Source: Candidatus Bathyarchaeum tardum
Lineage (GTDB): Archaea; Thermoproteota; Bathyarchaeia; Bathyarchaeales; Bathyarchaeaceae
Assembly: GCA_029762755.1 (NCBI GenBank)
Contig: JARVGH010000002.1
Span: forward strand, 1 to 64,000
DNA: 64,000 bases
Reading direction: 5' to 3'
Shown here: piece after piece, positions 26,851-35,802 of the stretch
Layout of the letters: each line of letters opens with the position of its first letter
How positions within the stretch are numbered: position 1 is the first letter of the stretch
Position numbers and translations under genes: made by a program
Notes under the pieces: generated by a model
The model's database searches: none
Told to the model about the DNA's origin: nothing
The model's input: the letters and a program-made list of their open reading frames with translations, nothing else

Positions 26851-28518
26851 TTACTGGAAAATTTCAATAACTTTTTGTAGATCTATTTCAAAGGCGCCTG
26901 TGGGGTTTTCTAAGTCGAAGTTGTTTAAAACTTCTGGATGAATTTCTCCGACAATTCCTAATTCCACGTTATCGAATGAAATTGTTGCTGCCCGTCCTTG
27001 CAGAAAACTTGGATGATTAGCTTCTTTAACTGTCCAGTTGCTGAATCCTAAATTTGTTAGTAACGATTCTAGGAAAGATTTCATTTCTGTAAAGTTTGCT
27101 GTAGGATGGGATGAAACTGCGGCGAGATTGATTCTTCGTTCTGTGTATGTTTCAGAGCTTTGGTTAAGTTTGATTATGTCGGAGATTTCAAACATCTTTT
27201 GTGGAAAAACGTGGTGTTTACTAATTGCCAAGTTTTTCATTAAACTGGGCAATAGGTCGTTTCGTATTATGGAATAATCTGTAGAAACAGGATTTGCTAA
27301 CTTTACAAGCTGTTCTGGTTCTTGTTTCATTTTCTGGTAATGGTCAACTTCGTTAGTTAAAACAAAGTTTAGGGCTTCAGTGAAACCTAAACCTATTAGT
27401 ATCTGCCTAATTGCATCTGCAACTTTAGTTACCTTATGTTTTTTTCCAGTAGTAACTGTTGCAGGTTTAGTTGGCTCTAATCTGAAAACACCATAACCGA
27501 TTGCAACCTCTTCAACCAAATCAATCTCATGTAGTATATCTGTTCTATACGCTGGAACCAAAACTTCCAAAACTCCATTTCCAACAGTTTTTGCGTCCAG
27601 CCGCGCCTTTTTCAAAGCCAGTATTGTTTGTTTTTCTGAAAAATCTAGACCCAATCGTTCATTGGAAAAGGCTACGTTAAGTTTCATTTGCTGAGGATTA
27701 AGGTCTGGAGTAACCAAGACTTGGTCAGAATATTCAACTCGAACAGTTTCTACAATTCCGCCCATGTCCGCCAGAGCAGAAACTAAAACATTCAAGCTTC
27801 GCTGAACTGCGTTAATGTCAGTTCCAGTGACTTCAATGAAAAGATCTTGAGTGTTTTCATCGACTTTTGTTAATTCTCCGTTAATTATTGGAGGAAAAGA
27901 CAGAATCTGCCCTTTACTATCAACAACCAAAGGATACCGTGAAGCCCCTTCAACATGGCTTTTGTATGTTATTCCTTTTTCATGCTTTTCTAAAACTTGC
28001 TGGGGAGTCATTTTTTCAGTTTTATCTAAGGGTACAAACTTTACTCCGTCTGGCGTGCAAGTAACATAACTAAAGGGAGGCTCAACAGTATCTAGTTTGT
28101 GAACTCCTATTGACGCTTTTTTGCGGTCTCTACCAATCATCCAATGCAAAGCTTCTTGCAGTTCCATAAGTTCACGAATAGTATTAGAATCAATGTCTAG
28201 CCCCTGTACAGTTGCCCCAACAATAAACGGTCTCACATCTGCCACACTTTTATCCACTTTAAGAATGATGTCTCCTTGTTTTACAGCATATTTTGGCATG
28301 CCTGTTTTCCAATCCATTAATCCACAAAAGGCTCGGGCAACTCCAATGCAACTAGAAAAATCTACCCGATTGGGGTTATATTCAATTTTAACGTAATCTT
28401 TTCCCACATCTTCGATGTCAGTTCCCAGCCATGGGAGCCATTTAGCCATTTCTTCCACGGACATGTCACGTCCAACATATGACGAAAATAGATTTTTGTC
28501 TAGGTTTATTGTTGGCAT
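26851..28518 (-). CDS. pheT: phenylalanyl-tRNA synthetase beta subunit
   Basis: About 555 residues, the short archaeal type without the EMAP-like N-terminal domain. Visible marks include the B3/4-like region, the B5 segment with RLDAKTVGNGVLEVLVPAYRTD, and the catalytic-like fold RNDLLPSLMKNLAI. I choose ATG 28518 because AAGGAGG lies eight bases upstream; an in-frame TTG at 28539 would add 7 residues. It overlaps the end of pheS by 13 bases, so the two are translated together. Together with pheS it charges tRNA-Phe in the cytoplasm. Confidence 0.9.
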   Translation of the reverse strand: MPTINLDKNLFSSYVGRDMSVEEMAKWLPWLGTDIEDVGKDYVKIEYNPNRVDFSSCIGVARAFCGLMDWKTGMPKYAVKQGDIILKVDKSVADVRPFIVGATVQGLDIDSNTIRELMELQEALHWMIGRDRKKASIGVHKLDTVEPPFSYVTCTPDGVKFVPLDKTEKMTPQQVLEKHEKGITYKSHVEGASRYPLVVDSKGQILSFPPIINGELTKVDENTQDLFIEVTGTDINAVQRSLNVLVSALADMGGIVETVRVEYSDQVLVTPDLNPQQMKLNVAFSNERLGLDFSEKQTILALKKARLDAKTVGNGVLEVLVPAYRTDILHEIDLVEEVAIGYGVFRLEPTKPATVTTGKKHKVTKVADAIRQILIGLGFTEALNFVLTNEVDHYQKMKQEPEQLVKLANPVSTDYSIIRNDLLPSLMKNLAISKHHVFPQKMFEISDIIKLNQSSETYTERRINLAAVSSHPTANFTEMKSFLESLLTNLGFSNWTVKEANHPSFLQGRAATISFDNVELGIVGEIHPEVLNNFDLENPTGAFEIDLQKVIEIFQ

Positions 28519-30026
28519 GTTGGGGTCCTCCTTATCCAACCTAAATCGTTCTTGTATAACAACCGGATGTCCTCAATGCCCATTTTCAACAAAATCAAGC
28601 GTTCCAAGCCTCCACCCCACGCTAAAACTGGATGTTTCACCCCAAGAGGTGCCAAAACTTCTGGACGAAAGATACCCATTCCACAAAGTTCAACCCAGTT
28701 GTTTAGTTCTGGAACATAAACAGTAGACTGTAATGAAGGCTCAGTGTACGGAAAATAACTGGGCCAAAACTGCACCTTTTCTAGACCAAGCTTTTGATAA
28801 AACTCTTTTAAAGTTCCCATAAGGTCACGTATGGTGACTTTGCGGTCCATGATTATGCCTTCAATTTGATGAAATTCTGCTAAATGTTTGTAATCCAATT
28901 TTTCGTTGCGGTAAACCCGGTCAACTGAAAAAACTTTCACTGGGGGTTCTTGGTGTTCAGTTAAATAACGAATAGTAGTCGCTGTGGTATGTGTTCGAAG
29001 CACAAGTTTCTTTGCTTCTTCTGGGCTCCATTTGTATTCCCAACCCCGGGAACCAGTAACCCAACCGTTCTCGTGTGTCTGCTTAACTCCGTCAACTATT
29101 GATTTTTTGGGCAACTTTCCTTCTTTGGGGTCAGACAAATAGAAAGTATCTACCATGTCCCGTGCTGGATGGTCTTGAGGCTGGAACAGGGCGTCAAAGT
29201 TCCAAAAAGCTGTTTCAACCATGTCACCCCTGATTTCTGTAAAGCCCATTTCTAAGAAAATTTCTTTAACTTCCTGAATTACCTGCTGAACTGGATGAAT
29301 CTTACCCGGGTAAATTACCGGTCCAGGAGCTGTTACATCAAAACGTCGCAGCTTTACATTTCGCCAATTACCTGTTCGTATAAGTTCAGGAGTTAACTGG
29401 CTGATTTCTTGCTGGACTGTAATCCCTTTTTTGACTAACGCCCAGCCCGCTTCAGTTAATTCTAAAGTTCGATTAGTTTTTTCTTCAACTTCGATCAGTC
29501 CCCTGCCTTTAAGAACCGATATGCTGTTTTGAATTTTTGGATCTAGTTCTTCCAGAACTAAAGGAGTGTTTTTTATCAAAAGCTTTAGAAGTTGTTCGTC
29601 TGATCCAACTGACGGTTTCTGTAAAGCTGTTAACTTTCCTTGATTAATAATTGCCCATTTTTTTCGATTAAGCCAACCCAAAGCAACAGACATGAATCTT
29701 TTTTCTAGACCTGACTCTTCAACAACTGCATTAACTGGGGCTTCACCCCCAAATTTTTCTACAGCATTTAGCAATCGGCGTTCGGGAAGTTCATTTTTTG
29801 CGTGGAAACAGCCTTCTTCAGTTACTGAAATTAAAGTTTGTTTTTGTTCATGGGTTACAATCAAGTTGTTTTCTTCAAGAGAAAGTACACCCCTCATAAC
29901 TGCGGCGTGAGCCAAGCCCGCTTCTTTAACTATTTCTTGTACGGGCGCTTTCCCATTGAGTTCTTCAAGCGCAAGCAATGTTTTTTGTTCATTTTCCCGA
30001 AGTTCAGGCACCAATTTTGCCTCCAC
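28506..30026 (-). CDS. pheS: phenylalanyl-tRNA synthetase alpha subunit
   Basis: 506 residues. The N-terminal half (about 1-230) holds three winged-helix-like DNA/tRNA-binding repeats, as usual in archaeal PheS. The catalytic half shows class II motif 2 (VYRNEKLDYKHLAEFHQIEG) and motif 3 (GWGGGLERL-like, here LAWGGGLERLILL). It forms the (alpha-beta)2 enzyme with PheT. Length and fold are normal. It is the upstream gene of a pheS-pheT operon. Confidence 0.92.
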   Translation of the reverse strand: MEAKLVPELRENEQKTLLALEELNGKAPVQEIVKEAGLAHAAVMRGVLSLEENNLIVTHEQKQTLISVTEEGCFHAKNELPERRLLNAVEKFGGEAPVNAVVEESGLEKRFMSVALGWLNRKKWAIINQGKLTALQKPSVGSDEQLLKLLIKNTPLVLEELDPKIQNSISVLKGRGLIEVEEKTNRTLELTEAGWALVKKGITVQQEISQLTPELIRTGNWRNVKLRRFDVTAPGPVIYPGKIHPVQQVIQEVKEIFLEMGFTEIRGDMVETAFWNFDALFQPQDHPARDMVDTFYLSDPKEGKLPKKSIVDGVKQTHENGWVTGSRGWEYKWSPEEAKKLVLRTHTTATTIRYLTEHQEPPVKVFSVDRVYRNEKLDYKHLAEFHQIEGIIMDRKVTIRDLMGTLKEFYQKLGLEKVQFWPSYFPYTEPSLQSTVYVPELNNWVELCGMGIFRPEVLAPLGVKHPVLAWGGGLERLILLKMGIEDIRLLYKNDLGWIRRTPTCQQ

Positions 30027-30109
30027 ATCCCCAGTTATAACAGGTAACAGATTTTGGTTAAAGGTTTATAACAAAACCAAATTTAAGGTTTCAACAAAAA
30101 AATGTTTGT

Positions 30110-31303
30110 TTAGTTAACTCCTAGGATTTCTCTTGCGGTGTCAACAAGTTTTTCTCGTTTTCTTTGATGTTCTTCAACGAACTTCATGACAATCTGTTTT
30201 GTTTTAGCTTTATGTTCCCCACAAAGCAAGCTTCCACATTTGCAGCACTTGTAAGTTTCACAGACTTCTTTATCGTCTTCAACAAAATGGCACATTTCAA
30301 TTTCATAGATTGGACAAATTTCAGGAATGCCCCCAAGATCCTTTTGTTCTTCTACAGTTGCCCGTCCTCCAGTAAAGGCGCTTGCAATCTTTTTGCCGAT
30401 TGCTTTTGGTGTTTCATTCAAAGTAAAGTAACTCATAGGGTTGCGTTTAGACATTTTTGGGGAACCGTCTAAACCTTTCAAAATTTTGTGATACGTTGAA
30501 GATGGAGGCATGAACTTGAATTGTTTACGGAACTTGTTAGCCAAATCACGTGTCAAGCGCAGATGAGCATCTTGGTCTACTCCTACTGGAACAACTGTTG
30601 GTTTGGGTCCACCAAAATCTTTGTGTTGAGGCAAAAGAATGTCTCCTGCTTGAATAAGTGCAGAAAGATAAAGACCAATATGGCGTTCACCATAAATTGC
30701 TTTCATGGTTGCTAGGGTTACTCCTGCACCAAAATGAACCGCCAAGTTTCGAACCCGTTGTTCTTTATATTGCCTGTATATGTGCCCTTTTTTGGGGTCA
30801 AAACCTAAAGCCAGCAAATCTGCAACATTCCCTACTGCGATTTTTTCTGTTTCGTCAAAGGGCAGTCGGTTGTCTTCGTATGCTTCTATGTCAGCGATAG
30901 CATAGAACGCTTGGGCTCCTTGTTGCTGAAAATAGATGATTTCTTTGGCGGTCATGAGAGTTCCTAAATGGAATTCCCCAGTGGGTTTAATTCCACTCAT
31001 TACTGCAAACTCGTTTCCCTCTTTCATAGAATGCAATATGCGACCAAAGTCTCGGTGACCAAAAATTACTCCCCTTCGCATGTACACATTAGGGCTAGGA
31101 ATTTGGCATCTAAATTCATCAAATTTTTGTATACCAAATTCTTCGTATAAGTGATTGTAATCTTTAATTACCGTTGTTCCCCAAGGGTCAAGAACGTCTT
31201 TTTCTTCATCTGCAGCAGTCAAATTTCGCGACAACCTTTGCTTAACCGTGGGATTTACATGTTTAAAGGTTTTCGAAACACATACCCACAAGTTATAACC
31301 CAA
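30110..31303 (-). CDS. trpS: tryptophanyl-tRNA synthetase
   Basis: 397 residues. The class I HIGH-like motif is FHLGTL after SGIKPTGE, and the KMSKS motif is PKMSKRNP. The region between contains the dimer interface and PVGVDQDAHLRLTRDLA. A cysteine-rich segment (CETYKCCKCGSLLC, near residue 345) gives a zinc site often present in archaeal TrpRS. It charges tRNA-Trp. The start at 31303 is uncertain; a later GTG near residue 17 is possible. Confidence 0.92.
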   Translation of the reverse strand: MGYNLWVCVSKTFKHVNPTVKQRLSRNLTAADEEKDVLDPWGTTVIKDYNHLYEEFGIQKFDEFRCQIPSPNVYMRRGVIFGHRDFGRILHSMKEGNEFAVMSGIKPTGEFHLGTLMTAKEIIYFQQQGAQAFYAIADIEAYEDNRLPFDETEKIAVGNVADLLALGFDPKKGHIYRQYKEQRVRNLAVHFGAGVTLATMKAIYGERHIGLYLSALIQAGDILLPQHKDFGGPKPTVVPVGVDQDAHLRLTRDLANKFRKQFKFMPPSSTYHKILKGLDGSPKMSKRNPMSYFTLNETPKAIGKKIASAFTGGRATVEEQKDLGGIPEICPIYEIEMCHFVEDDKEVCETYKCCKCGSLLCGEHKAKTKQIVMKFVEEHQRKREKLVDTAREILGVN

Positions 31304-31356
31304 GATGTTTCCTTAACTCTTTTAACTCTCGAAAAAATATGTAAAAGAAGCAAGGT

Positions 31357-32265
31357 ATGTTCATGTCAGTCCCAGAAGAAGAATTAAAAAAATATCGATG
31401 CGCAGGAAAAATCGCCCGAGAAGTTCGTCTAGAAATCAGAAAAACCGTCAAAGAAGGAATGCCAATAATCGATGTCTGTGAAAAAGTCGAAGGCATGACC
31501 CGTCAAAAAGGAGGAAAACCAGCATTCCCCTGTAATGTTTCAATTAACGATGTGGCTGCACATTACACCTCACCTCCTGGGGATGAACAAACAATACCTG
31601 AAAAAGCAGTAGTCAAAGTTGACATTGGCGTTCATGTTGATGGTTACATCGCAGATACTGCAACAACAATCTGTTTTGACCCCGAATACGACGACATGGT
31701 TGACACCGCTGAACAAGCCCTTGCACATGCTGTGGAAATTCTGCGTCCAGGATTATCGATAACTCGTTTTGGTTCCGAAATTCAAAAATCAATCAAAACA
31801 CGAGGCTACAAACCCATTTCAAACCTCACCGGGCACTTAATTCGACGTTACATAATTCATGCAGGAAAATCGTTGCCTAACTCCTTTAACCTTTCAACAT
31901 CAAGAATAAAAGAGGGCGAAATCTACGGCGTTGAACCTTTCGTAACAGTTACAAGTGCCACTGCACGCGTAGAAAACATAAAACAAGAATGCATTTTTCG
32001 TTTCCAAAAAAACAAATCACTAAAAAATCCTTATGCAAAAAAGATGTTAAGTTATATCAAACAAAATTTCTTAACCTTGCCCTTCACAGAACGTTGGTTA
32101 ACAAATTTTGCTTCATCTGACAGTTACAGAAGTGCATTTTCGGAACTACTCAAATCTAAAGCAGTGATGGGATATCCTGTTTTTGTTGAAGCTAGTAAAA
32201 AAACAGTGGCTCAAGCAGAATACACAATTCTGATTGAGAAAGATGGTTGTACCATCTTAACATAA
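31357..32265 (+). CDS. map: methionine aminopeptidase, type II
   Basis: 302 residues. Metal ligands can be seen in VVKVDIGVHVDGYIADTA (Asp, Asp), in the SNLTGHLI His, in YGVEPFVT (Glu) and in a C-terminal Glu near VAQAEYTILIE. The insertion after the HLI His is the type II (archaeal/eukaryotic) feature. It removes the N-terminal Met co-translationally. It is divergent from trpS. An ATG at 31363 is an alternative start. Confidence 0.92.
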   Translation: MFMSVPEEELKKYRCAGKIAREVRLEIRKTVKEGMPIIDVCEKVEGMTRQKGGKPAFPCNVSINDVAAHYTSPPGDEQTIPEKAVVKVDIGVHVDGYIADTATTICFDPEYDDMVDTAEQALAHAVEILRPGLSITRFGSEIQKSIKTRGYKPISNLTGHLIRRYIIHAGKSLPNSFNLSTSRIKEGEIYGVEPFVTVTSATARVENIKQECIFRFQKNKSLKNPYAKKMLSYIKQNFLTLPFTERWLTNFASSDSYRSAFSELLKSKAVMGYPVFVEASKKTVAQAEYTILIEKDGCTILT

Positions 32266-32268
32266 TTT

Positions 32269-32664
32269 CTATTCTTTTTTCTTTGGTTCACGATAGATAG
32301 CCGTTATGGTCATAGGTTCATTGCATTTCTGACAGTTGCCTGCTTTCTTGAAGATGAAATCTTCTCGTTGGAAGTCACGGATGTTTTTGAAATCACATTT
32401 TGGACATTCAAGGGTTGTTAATACTCGGGGGACTTCAATGATTGCTTGTGAAGGTTTTGAACGTGTCTGGAATAACATGTATACTGAAAAAGCCAATCCT
32501 CCTAGACCGATGGCCAAGAATGAATATGCATCTAAAGCTTCTGATTGTGTAATTATTTCTTGAAATGCTATGTAAAGTGCAGTTAACGATAAAATAAATG
32601 CTATCAGCAGTAATGCGAGATAGAAAGGAGAAATTCCTCGAGCTTTGTTAACTTCATTAGTCAT
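32269..32664 (-). CDS. small membrane protein with zinc-ribbon
   Basis: 131 residues. Two membrane helices lie at about 13-35 and 45-67, followed by a soluble domain with CPKC and CQKC pairs 29 residues apart (zinc-ribbon), and a Lys-rich tail. It lies 10 bases downstream of the DUF1512 gene on the same strand, so the two probably form an operon. Function unknown; it may recruit a partner to the membrane through the zinc ribbon. Confidence 0.7.
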   Translation of the reverse strand: MTNEVNKARGISPFYLALLLIAFILSLTALYIAFQEIITQSEALDAYSFLAIGLGGLAFSVYMLFQTRSKPSQAIIEVPRVLTTLECPKCDFKNIRDFQREDFIFKKAGNCQKCNEPMTITAIYREPKKKE

Positions 32665-32674
32665 CTTTATTCAC

Positions 32675-33796
32675 CTATTGTCCTACACCTATAGTGTTGC
32701 CAATTCCTGCAATAATCACGTTATCGCCTTCTTTGGTTCGTTCCTTAATCAAACGTTTAATTCGGTCAATAACTGGGTCAGCTGCCTCGAAAATTTCTTT
32801 TCGCATTGGAGACACAGCATCATTAAGGTCTTGCTTGACAATTACCGCATTCAATGGAATTTTGTGTTTAAGTATTGATTCTTCAATCTTAAAAGCTTCC
32901 ACTCCAGGTCCTCCAATAGCTGCACCTATGCCTTCTGCTACATCACCTGATTTTTCGCCTTCAAGTTTCAGAGCAGCATCAACCATAATCACGGTTGCAA
33001 TTTTGCCCTTTTTCTCTTTGATGATTTCAGTTATTCCGTCTCCAGGTTTTCCAACATTCCCGCCAGGGCCTTTAGCTTTCAAGACAAAAACGGTTCGACC
33101 TTCTATGGGCACTTCAGCTACAACTACGTCTCGTGCTATGTCTCTTGCTTCATAACCTTGCATGAGTTTAGCTGCTACCAAAGGTCCAACACCATCGCCG
33201 ATAGGCTGACCAACAGAGAACGCATGTAACGCTTGAGCGTATGCTTCTGCTTGCTTCATAATAATGGGTAATACCATCTGCACTTGCATAATAACATACA
33301 AGCTCATTGTTTTTTTGCCTAACAAGTAGAAGTGACGAATAATTTTGAAAATCATGTGTAAAGCCATCGCTGCTTCCAAGGTGTTTTCAATGTTGTTTAG
33401 TTGAGTTTCATCTGCTTCGGGAGCCATCATTTTTACTTCGTCCTTGAATCGAGTGTCTCTAACGTCAAGGATGTGCTCTAGTTTCCAGACTATGCCTGAT
33501 GGGTCCATGTTTTGTGGACTTATGGCTATGTATTCCATGAATTGATCAATTCTTTCTGTTGGGTCTCCAACAGGTTTACCTATATCTTTAAGCGTTTCTA
33601 TGGCTACTTTTCGACCATTTTCTTTAATAATTTTGAGTCGTCTCAGTTGGGTTTCTACGTCTCTGATCATGACCATCATTTGTATTCGTTGGCTGTAAAA
33701 CATGAAAATAACAAAGACGATAATGTAACCAAACTGGAAAATCCAAGTAAGCGCATTATCCCCGCCAGATAATATTCCTGCAAGTTGGGGAACCAT
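32675..33796 (-). CDS. DUF1512 family membrane protein
   Basis: 373 residues. One N-terminal membrane helix (about 18-36) is followed by a long helical soluble region, and the C-terminal half has AIGGPGVEAFKIEESILKHKIPL. This layout matches archaeal DUF1512 proteins, whose role is not known. The next gene in the operon also has membrane helices plus a zinc ribbon. The start is ATG 33796; the 5' flank to the 5S gene is AT-rich with no other feature. Confidence 0.75.
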   Translation of the reverse strand: MVPQLAGILSGGDNALTWIFQFGYIIVFVIFMFYSQRIQMMVMIRDVETQLRRLKIIKENGRKVAIETLKDIGKPVGDPTERIDQFMEYIAISPQNMDPSGIVWKLEHILDVRDTRFKDEVKMMAPEADETQLNNIENTLEAAMALHMIFKIIRHFYLLGKKTMSLYVIMQVQMVLPIIMKQAEAYAQALHAFSVGQPIGDGVGPLVAAKLMQGYEARDIARDVVVAEVPIEGRTVFVLKAKGPGGNVGKPGDGITEIIKEKKGKIATVIMVDAALKLEGEKSGDVAEGIGAAIGGPGVEAFKIEESILKHKIPLNAVIVKQDLNDAVSPMRKEIFEAADPVIDRIKRLIKERTKEGDNVIIAGIGNTIGVGQ

Positions 33797-33975
33797 AAAT
33801 ATTCACATCCTCAAAGACAACACAGTTGGTAATAAATTTTGAGTATTTTCAAGACACTGTTTTATCATAAGTATTACAAAAGTTTCAACGTTGGTCTTTC
33901 AAACCGGATAATGTTGAAAATAACGTGTTAACGTGAGTTAGAAAAAAAGTTACACATATTATGAAAATTAAAAGT

Positions 33976-34096
33976 GATTGCCAGCTTTCTTGGTTTCACG
34001 TGGCCGAAGACCACACTAGCGCCATGAACGGAGCGTGGTTTAACTTCTGAGTTCGGAATGAGATCAGGTGGAACCCACGCCCTATGGCCGGCAACC
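33976..34096 (-). rRNA. rrf: 5S ribosomal RNA
   Basis: Read on the minus strand, the 5' end GGTTGCCGGC pairs with the 3' end GCTGGCAATC (10 pairs, two G-U). The conserved GGGTTCCACC, TCCGAACTCAGAAGTTAA and GTGGTCTTCGGCCACGTGAA segments are present. Length is about 121 nt. It stands alone, not next to 16S/23S, as is common in TACK archaea. A T-rich run lies about 35 bases upstream on the minus strand. Confidence 0.93.
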
Positions 34097-34160
34097 TCCC
34101 TTCATACTGCACTCTTGCTTTTTTAATGTTTCGCTTGTTGCTTACCTGTTGTTCAAGAAA

Positions 34161-34170
34161 CGTATATATT
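34161..34170 (+). promoter_or_regulatory. TATA box for the intron-bearing tRNA gene
   Basis: CGTATATATT lies about 27-36 bases before the tRNA 5' end at 34197, the usual archaeal TATA distance. The preceding CAAGAAA could be the BRE. Confidence 0.55.
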
Positions 34171-34196
34171 GGAAACCGTTAAAATGTGTTGGATGT

Positions 34197-34421
34197 GGGG
34201 CCGTAGTCTAGCCACGCCTTGTCTGCTGACTTGGCGCTAGAAAGGGATGACGACAGTCGTACCGGCAGCGGTATCAACCGTTAAGGGCTCCAGAAACAAG
34301 CAATGGGTTTGCTGACCAGAATATGGGATGACGAAATTCTGGAGCGAGGAGAAACCCGTAGAGGCAGAAAATGATCTGTTTCGGGTAAAGGTCGTCGGTT
34401 CAATTCCGGCCGGCCCCACCA
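34197..34421 (+). tRNA. intron-containing tRNA, probably Trp (CCA)
   Basis: The 5' acceptor strand GGGGCCG (34197-34203) pairs with CGGCCCC (34411-34417); A73 and an encoded CCA end at 34421. The T arm is GTCGG-TTCAATT-CCGGC. About 150 extra bases sit inside. One likely bulge-helix-bulge surrounds an anticodon-like CTCCAGA (34288-34294): CTCC pairs with GGAG (34348-34351), 3-nt bulges follow on each strand, GGG pairs with CCC. A second has CCCG/CGGG (34355-34358, 34382-34385), bulges TAG and TAA, and a 7-bp inner helix. I could not rebuild a complete D arm, so identity and splice sites are tentative. Confidence 0.75.
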
Positions 34422-34511
34422 TTCTCCCTGCACAACTTTATTTTCTAATTATTTCACAATAGTTTATGGTGGAAATATTTTCAAAGCATGACATGAAATA
34501 ACTACGTGAAT

Positions 34512-34584
34512 GTACACAGGAAACCAGTGCCAGATAATAGTTTGACCGTTTTCCTTCCAATTTGAGTTTTTGCGTCCTGTGTAC
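34512..34584. repeat. 10-bp inverted repeat
   Basis: GTACACAGGA (34512-34521) and TCCTGTGTAC (34575-34584) are exact reverse complements, 53 bases apart. Together they could form a stem-loop or be short terminal repeats of a lost element. No gene is visible between them, and nothing else stands out from 34422 to 34731. Confidence 0.4.
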
Positions 34585-34731
34585 CATTCCTTTCTTCCGT
34601 TTTTATGTCGTTTTTCACTTTTTTTGGATGGTAAGTGCGTTATCAAAAGTTGGACGATGATAAAATTTTGAAACAAATGAGTTTTCCGAAGTTTTTCTTT
34701 TATTAAAAAAAATATGAAAAGGCAATGAAAG

Positions 34732-34977
34732 TTAAGACCTGATTTTGTTTATTTTATCTGTTGTTTGCAGGTTGGCAATTCTCCACGATTCAAAGGTTAT
34801 GTCAATAACATACAAGGGACCTGCAAGGATTAGAAACAATGTTTTTTCCAGCAAGGTAACGTCAGCACACGTTTTTTCAATCATTAAAATTAGCAAGCTA
34901 CAGGCGACAAGTAACGCTAACGGATGAAATTTTTCTAATACGAATAATGGGTCCTTCAAAAGTTGTTTTTTGCTCAA
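34732..34977 (-). CDS. small membrane protein with two helices
   Basis: 81 residues from a TTG start: a basic N-terminus (KKQLLKDP), helix one at about 18-33, a short polar loop with Cys (MIEKTCADVTLL), and helix two at about 42-58, with a charged tail. The size and pattern are plausible for a real membrane protein. No family is recognised and no ribosome site is obvious. It lies alone between the tRNA/repeat region and a non-coding stretch. Confidence 0.45.
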   Translation of the reverse strand: MSKKQLLKDPLFVLEKFHPLALLVACSLLILMIEKTCADVTLLEKTLFLILAGPLYVIDITFESWRIANLQTTDKINKIRS

Positions 34978-35338
34978 AAACGTTGCCTCTGGTTTTTTGG
35001 TTGAGCTAACAATTTTTGAGATAAATTATATTGACTTTTGTTCACCCAAATCTTTCCTACCCGTTGTTTTACGCCACATTATGCTGAAGCGAATATATTG
35101 CTTAATTCGAGCCATGATATATGTCAAGATAAATCAATAAATGCTTCAACGAAAATGAACATTTTTTGCAGTAAATGTTTCATGTTTTTTAATTAAACTA
35201 TTTAATAACTTGTTTTCTGTTTAATTCACTGTTACTAGATCTCTGTATCTGCACATTTCATGGACTTGTGCAACGAGAATTGTTAAAAAATTGTTGGGTG
35301 TTTTCAGTTATTGCCTTTTCGGGAAAAACATATACACA

Positions 35339-35397
35339 GTAGGGGAATCGCCTGCGTTTCCCAGTTGATGCTAGTAAGCTCCTACGTTGGTTTTTTT
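35339..35397 (+). ncRNA. small structured RNA candidate with T-run end
   Basis: GTAGG (35339-35343) can pair with CCTAC (35381-35385). Inside, GGGAATCGC pairs with GCGTTTCCC (one mismatch), and GCT-AGTA-AGC forms a small hairpin. A run of seven T (35391-35397) follows directly, which looks like a termination signal. Upstream lies CATATAC, a possible TATA box but too close for a start exactly here. No other coding signal is visible from 34978 to 35451. Confidence 0.35.
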
Positions 35398-35451
35398 ACT
35401 TTATTTATATGATTTAAAATTAGTCTCCCAAATGTGTTTTTTTCTTGAAAC

Positions 35452-35802
35452 TTAGTTGTATTTTTTTGGCCGGGGTTTGTATATTATGAAGGTATCTGGT
35501 TCTGTTTTACCTCTTCTTATTTTCAACATGGTGCCTTCTTGGTGTGAAAGTTGATGTTTGGTTAATATTGGTTTTATTTGGTTTTTTGTTTCTTTGTCAA
35601 GAGTTGCATGAATAATAATTTGGTATCCCCCAGCTGATGGGGTCGAACTGTATGGTGGTTATAACTCAAAATAATGGCCATCAAGACCTCTGCATTTTTC
35701 AAGAAGTTCCTTTATAAACAAAATAGCTTCCTCACGGTTCAAAACAAATTCACCATTTATCGTTTGACTAATTGCCTTAGTTAAGTTGAAATGAGGGCGT
35801 AT
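35452..35802 (-). pseudogene. conserved-looking small gene with an in-frame stop
   Basis: One minus-strand frame runs from just after the TGA of the upstream gene (35803-35805) to TAA at 35452-35454, broken by a single TAA at 35659-35661. The first part encodes INGEFVLNREEAILFIKELLEKC, the second SAGGYQIIIHATLDKETKNQI and a basic tail. Both parts have convincing coding character, and no ATG opens the frame. I read it as one gene with a nonsense mutation and a missing start, or as a readthrough extension of the upstream gene. Confidence 0.5.

Noticed and set aside
26547-26867. A 106-codon minus-strand open frame over the structured RNA
   Set aside because: The composition follows the GC-rich RNA helices, there is no ribosome site, and the product has no protein-like pattern. 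The base-pairing explains the region better.
34226-34334. A complete box C/D guide RNA in the tRNA intron
   Set aside because: CTGA and ATGACGA-like boxes are present twice, but their order and spacing do not give a standard C-D'-C'-D layout, so I report only the resemblance.
33976-34421. A full rRNA operon
   Set aside because: Only the 5S gene is present; no 16S or 23S segments were seen.
34237-34422. Minus-strand ORF across the tRNA gene
   Set aside because: It is a chance frame over the tRNA precursor.
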